Position numbers and translations under genes: made by a program. 64,000 nucleotides of DNA, taken from NCBI RefSeq assembly GCF_029840635.1, contig NZ_JAOCCU010000024.1:29659-93658 (forward strand), written 5' to 3'. Position 1 is the stretch's first letter. Every line of letters starts with the position of its first letter. The stretch comes from Mitsuaria sp. GD03876 (lineage in GTDB: Bacteria > Pseudomonadota > Gammaproteobacteria > Burkholderiales > Burkholderiaceae_C). The notes beneath the pieces are model-generated. The model did no database searches, had not been told where the DNA came from, and saw only the letters and a list, made by a program, of their open reading frames with translations. Below, piece by piece: positions 60,897 through 64,000 of the stretch.

Positions 60897-61768
60897 GCGG
60901 CGGTACCCGCGCCGGCCGCGGGCCGGCCCTTGGTGACGACGAACCCGGCGCGCTTCATCGCCAGCGCCAGCGCGTCCGCCAGGGTCGCCTTGGTCGTGAT
61001 GCCTTCCAGGTCGATGCCCAGGTGCACGATGGTCTGCGCGATCTGCGGACGGATGCCGCTGATGATCGCGTCCGCGCCCATCAGCCGGATCGCCGTGACA
61101 GTCTTGATCAGGTGCTGCGCCACCAGCGTGTCGACGGTGGGCACGCCGGTGATGTCGATGATCGCCAGCCCGGAACCGGTCTCGACGATGCGCTGCAGCA
61201 GCGTCTCCATCACCAGCTGCGTGCGGCCGCTGTCCAGCGTGCCGATCATCGGCACCGCCAGCACGCCTTCCCACAACTTGACCACCGGCGTGGACAGCTC
61301 CAGCAGCTCCTGCTGCTGGCGCGCGATGATCTCCTCGCGGCTGCGCTGGTAGGTGGTGACGGTGTACTGCGCCATGTTGTCCAGCAGGGAGGAGATCTCC
61401 CAGGTGGCGTCCACCAGCGCCGCGGGCTGGTCGCCGAAGCGGCGCTGCAGGCCGGCGAACATCGGCTTCTTCAGCGCCAGCACGAAGCGGCTGGTGTCGG
61501 CGGCCGTCGAGCCCTGCGCCGCGCGCGAGCGCGACAGGCTGCCCAGCACTTCGCGCACATGGGCCCAGGGCGCGTCGTCGAAGTTCTCGGTGTTGCCGTT
61601 GGCGCGCACGCCGGCCAGGATGGCCTCCAGCAGCTCGCCGGTCTCGCGCAGTTCGCTGGTCAGGCTGCGGTTGCCGCCGCCGGCCGTCAGTTCGGCCTGC
61701 CACTCGGCAAGCACCCGGTCGCGTTGCGCGGACAGGAGGTCTTCGACGGCGGCGCTGTTCTGTTTCAT
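60893..61768 (-). CDS. rsbR: RsbR-like stressosome sensor
   Basis: 291 residues. N-terminal helical sensor domain (~1-155, non-heme-globin-like turret, VREVLGSLSRSRAAQGSTAA) and C-terminal STAS with IIDITGVPTVDTLVAQHLI (Thr214) and GIRPQIAQTIVHLG (Thr246), the two RsbT target threonines. It forms the mixed RsbR-RsbS particle. First gene of the operon; no -24/-12 promoter is seen before it, so the sensor may be made constitutively. Confidence 0.93.
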   Translation of the reverse strand: MKQNSAAVEDLLSAQRDRVLAEWQAELTAGGGNRSLTSELRETGELLEAILAGVRANGNTENFDDAPWAHVREVLGSLSRSRAAQGSTAADTSRFVLALKKPMFAGLQRRFGDQPAALVDATWEISSLLDNMAQYTVTTYQRSREEIIARQQQELLELSTPVVKLWEGVLAVPMIGTLDSGRTQLVMETLLQRIVETGSGLAIIDITGVPTVDTLVAQHLIKTVTAIRLMGADAIISGIRPQIAQTIVHLGIDLEGITTKATLADALALAMKRAGFVVTKGRPAAGAGTAA

Positions 61769-61928
61769 GGGTTCCTCTCGGGCGCGGGGAGGGCGGGGCG
61801 CCTCGGATTCAGCAAGGGGGAAAAGGGCCGCGACGGACCTCGCGGCGGGCGCGATCCTAACGTCGCCACAGCGTACGGCAGCGCTTCCCTGGGCGAGGAT
61901 CAGGGGCGGGTAAGTCCCGAGCCAGGGC

Positions 61929-61944
61929 GGGCACGCCGGTTGCC
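61929..61944 (+). promoter_or_regulatory. Sigma-54 promoter of the divergent REC-kinase gene
   Basis: GGGCACGCCGGTTGCC, exact spacing, near-consensus; predicted start ~61955. Confidence 0.75.
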
Positions 61945-61990
61945 CAATGGCCCTGTCCGACAAACCAAAGATCAACGGTGGGAGAACGAC

Positions 61991-63088
61991 GTGGTGGATG
62001 AGATCAGCGTGCTGGTGGTGGACGACAAGCCTCAGAACCTGCTCGCGATGAAAGCGCTGCTGGCCGATTCCGGCCTGCGCGTGCTGACGGCGGAAAGCGG
62101 ACCCGCCGCGCTGGAGTTGCTGCTGGTCCACGACGTGGTGCTGGCGCTGCTGGACGTGCAGATGCCGGGCATGGACGGCTTCGCGCTGGCCGAGCTGATG
62201 CGCGGCGCGGCGCGCACGCGCCACGTGCCGATCATCTTCCTGACCGCCGGCTCGCAGGAGGCGCAGCGCAGCTTCAAGGGCTACGAGGCCGGCGCCGTCG
62301 ACTTCATCTACAAGCCGGTGGACGCGCATGTGCTGCGCAGCAAGGTCGCCGTCTTCGCCGACCTGCATCGCCAGCGCCGCCTGCTGGCCGAGCGCATCGT
62401 CGAGCAGGAGCGCCTGGCGCGCGTCAACGCGCTGATGCTGAGCGCGCTCAGCCACGACATCCGCAGCCCGCTGTCGGTCATGATGCTCAACGCCGAGCTG
62501 CTGATCCGCCAGACCGAATCCCCGTCGCTGCAGAAGGCCGGCCAGCGCGTCAAGGCAGCGGCGACGCTGCTGGGCCGCCAGGTCGACCACCTGGGCAGCC
62601 TGGCGCGCCGGCCCTGCGAACTGCTGCAGGTGCAGGCGGTGCGCGGCGACCTCGCGGCGCTGGCCGCGCAGCGGCTCGACATCGAGAGCAACCAGACGGT
62701 GCTGTGGTCGCCGCCCGCCTTCGAGCGGATCGGCGACACCAGCGGCGACTTCGACCCCGAGCTGATGGCGCAGGCCATCGACCAGCTGCTGATGCAGGCC
62801 GCCACCCACGCCGGCGACAGCGCGCTGCGCATCCAGGTCGACGGCGGCGCGCAGCGCTCGCTGATGCTGCGCATCAGCTTCGACACGGTGCTCGATCCGG
62901 AAGCCACGCTGCACCTGTTCGGCGGCAACGAGCCGGTCTCGGGCATGTCGCCGGCGCAGGTCGGCCCCGGGCTGCAGGAGCCGGAGCGCGTCGCGCGGGC
63001 GCATGGCGGCTCGCTGATCGGCACGTCCCGGACGCGGCAGGGCACCCTGTTCGAGCTGCTGTTGCCGCGGCTCCAGTCCGAACGATGA
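61991..63088 (+). CDS. REC-histidine kinase-like protein with degenerate ATPase domain
   Basis: 365 residues from GTG 61991 with GGGAG 6 bases upstream. Receiver with Asp55 (LALLDVQMPGMDGF) and KPVD; HisKA-like dimerisation helices with His155 (SALSHDIRSPLSVMML). The C-terminal domain keeps the fold but not the motifs: the N box reads QLLMQAATH and the DxGxG position reads SFDTVLD, with only a remnant GPGLQEPERVARAHGG. It is probably unable to bind ATP and may act as a phosphate acceptor or decoy. Divergent from rsbR and under a -24/-12 promoter. Confidence 0.85.
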   Translation: MVDEISVLVVDDKPQNLLAMKALLADSGLRVLTAESGPAALELLLVHDVVLALLDVQMPGMDGFALAELMRGAARTRHVPIIFLTAGSQEAQRSFKGYEAGAVDFIYKPVDAHVLRSKVAVFADLHRQRRLLAERIVEQERLARVNALMLSALSHDIRSPLSVMMLNAELLIRQTESPSLQKAGQRVKAAATLLGRQVDHLGSLARRPCELLQVQAVRGDLAALAAQRLDIESNQTVLWSPPAFERIGDTSGDFDPELMAQAIDQLLMQAATHAGDSALRIQVDGGAQRSLMLRISFDTVLDPEATLHLFGGNEPVSGMSPAQVGPGLQEPERVARAHGGSLIGTSRTRQGTLFELLLPRLQSER

Positions 63089-63194
63089 ACGAGGCGGCAT
63101 GCCGTCCTACAGCGGTCGCCAGCGCGGCCCGACAGACCCGGGGCCCCGCGCGGTCCACAGTGGTGGCATCACACCAACCACGATGGGGACTGCC

Positions 63195-64000
63195 ATGACC
63201 CGTTGCTCCACACCCGTCTTCAAGCGCGCGATGAAGGTCGCCGTCGCGGCCGCCGCCTGCGCGCTGGCCGGCCAGGCGATGGCCGACATCACCTTCTACG
63301 AGCACGAACATTTCCGCGGCCGCTCGGCCGGCGCGGACTCGCAGGTCAATTTCCTCAAGGAGATCGGCTTCGACGACCGCGCGTCGTCGATCGAGGTCCG
63401 CGGCGAGCGCTGGGAGGTCTGCGCCGACCCGGGCTACAGCGGCCGCTGCCGCGTGCTGCAGCCCGGCAGCTATCCGTCGCTGCAGTCGATGGGGCTGGAC
63501 GACCGCATCAGCTCCGCGCGCCGCGTCGACGGCGGCGTCGACGTGGGCCGCGACCGCTACGGCCCCGATCCGCAGCCGACCTACTACCGCCGCGGCGACG
63601 AGGCGACCTTCCAGGCGCAGGTCGTGTCCGTGCGCGCGGTGATGGGCGACGCGCAGCAGCGCTGCTGGATCGAGCAGAAGGAAGTGCGCGACCGGCCCAA
63701 CGTCGGCGGCGCCGTCATCGGCGGCGTGCTGGGCGGCATCCTGGGCCACCAGTTCGGCGGCGGCTCCGGGCAGGCCGTGACGACGGCCGCCGGCGCGGTC
63801 GGCGGCGCGGTGGTCGGCAGCAACGTCAACCGCGACCGCGAGGTGCGCAACGTGCAGCGCTGCGGCGCGGCGCCCAACAACGGCAACCCCCAGTACTGGG
63901 ACGTGACCTATCGATTCAAGGGACAGGACCATTACATGCAGACCCGGCGACCGCCGGGAGCGACCGTGACCGTCAACGCGCGCGGCGAGCCGCGCGAATA
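63195..64000 (+). CDS. Beta/gamma-crystallin and glycine-zipper protein (runs to window end)
   Basis: 268 codons from ATG 63195 to the edge; the final two bases are TA, so a stop may follow at once. Signal peptide ending at ...GQAMA, then a beta/gamma-crystallin domain of two Greek keys (ITFYEHEHFRGRSAGADSQV; WEVCADPGYSGRCRVLQPGS, ISSARRVD), a linker, and a glycine-zipper segment of SlyB/17-kDa type (GGAVIGGVLGGILGHQFGGG, AAGAVGGAVVGSNVN) followed by VQRCGAAPNNGNPQYWDVTY. Probably an envelope protein; crystallin domains often bind calcium, but not all calcium motifs are evident here. Confidence 0.85.
   Translation, partial: MTRCSTPVFKRAMKVAVAAAACALAGQAMADITFYEHEHFRGRSAGADSQVNFLKEIGFDDRASSIEVRGERWEVCADPGYSGRCRVLQPGSYPSLQSMGLDDRISSARRVDGGVDVGRDRYGPDPQPTYYRRGDEATFQAQVVSVRAVMGDAQQRCWIEQKEVRDRPNVGGAVIGGVLGGILGHQFGGGSGQAVTTAAGAVGGAVVGSNVNRDREVRNVQRCGAAPNNGNPQYWDVTYRFKGQDHYMQTRRPPGATVTVNARGEPRE

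Noticed and set aside
62874..63932. Minus-strand frame opposite the crystallin protein
   Set aside because: The + strand reading has a signal peptide, two Greek-key motifs and a glycine zipper; the minus frame has none.

Overview
The window is a GC-rich (about 70 percent) stretch of a betaproteobacterial chromosome. Codon use, the SDR-type threonine dehydrogenase, the DUF2069 neighbour and the general gene mix point to Burkholderiales, probably the Roseateles/Mitsuaria/Rubrivivax side; this placement is inference from gene content only. No rRNA, tRNA, CRISPR array, transposase or prophage was found.

Layout. Positions 1-15.7 kb are mostly ordinary genes: the end of an RND efflux pump, a large two-component-propeller sensor kinase, a flavin-linked 2-hydroxyacid dehydrogenase with a DUF2069 protein, a YihY membrane protein, a cupin-type regulator divergent from kbl-tdh (threonine catabolism), an alpha/beta hydrolase with an O-acetylhomoserine sulfhydrylase, and a CBS protein. 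From 15.9 to 50.2 kb the region changes character and is dominated by stress-protection genes: PRC-barrel, a second YihY protein, a glycine-rich protein, topoisomerase IB, a DUF883/YqjE/YqjK-type cell-envelope operon, a DUF2383 protein, mechanosensitive channel, trehalose synthesis (otsA-otsB), short-chain dehydrogenase, hemerythrin, HPII-type catalase, a DUF6496-like small basic protein and a sorbosone-dehydrogenase lipoprotein. An rpoN homologue, an orphan sigma-54-type response regulator, several kinases and a hipBA toxin-antitoxin pair are mixed in. From 49 to 56 kb come unrecognised cytoplasmic-looking proteins and tandem repeats around a TonB-dependent receptor. From 56 to 63 kb lies a stressosome: RsbR, RsbS, RsbT, a SpoIIE phosphatase, a histidine kinase and a hybrid kinase in one overlapping operon, with a divergent REC-kinase protein. 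The window ends in a beta/gamma-crystallin plus glycine-zipper protein.

Main observation. Reading the intergenic regions on both strands, I find 23 sequences of the form NGG-N10-GC, most fitting NGGCAYGNNNNTTGCC, each upstream of and correctly oriented toward a gene. This is the -24/-12 signature of sigma-54 promoters. They precede almost all of the stress genes, including divergent pairs that share one intergenic space, and the rpoN-like gene itself. A bacterial enhancer-binding response regulator with an intact GAFTGA motif is encoded in the same region, and the stressosome with its kinases lies at the far end. My model is a general stress response driven by an alternative RpoN: stressosome and kinases, then response regulator(s), then sigma-54 and the protective genes. 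The promoter pattern is seen directly; the wiring is inference.
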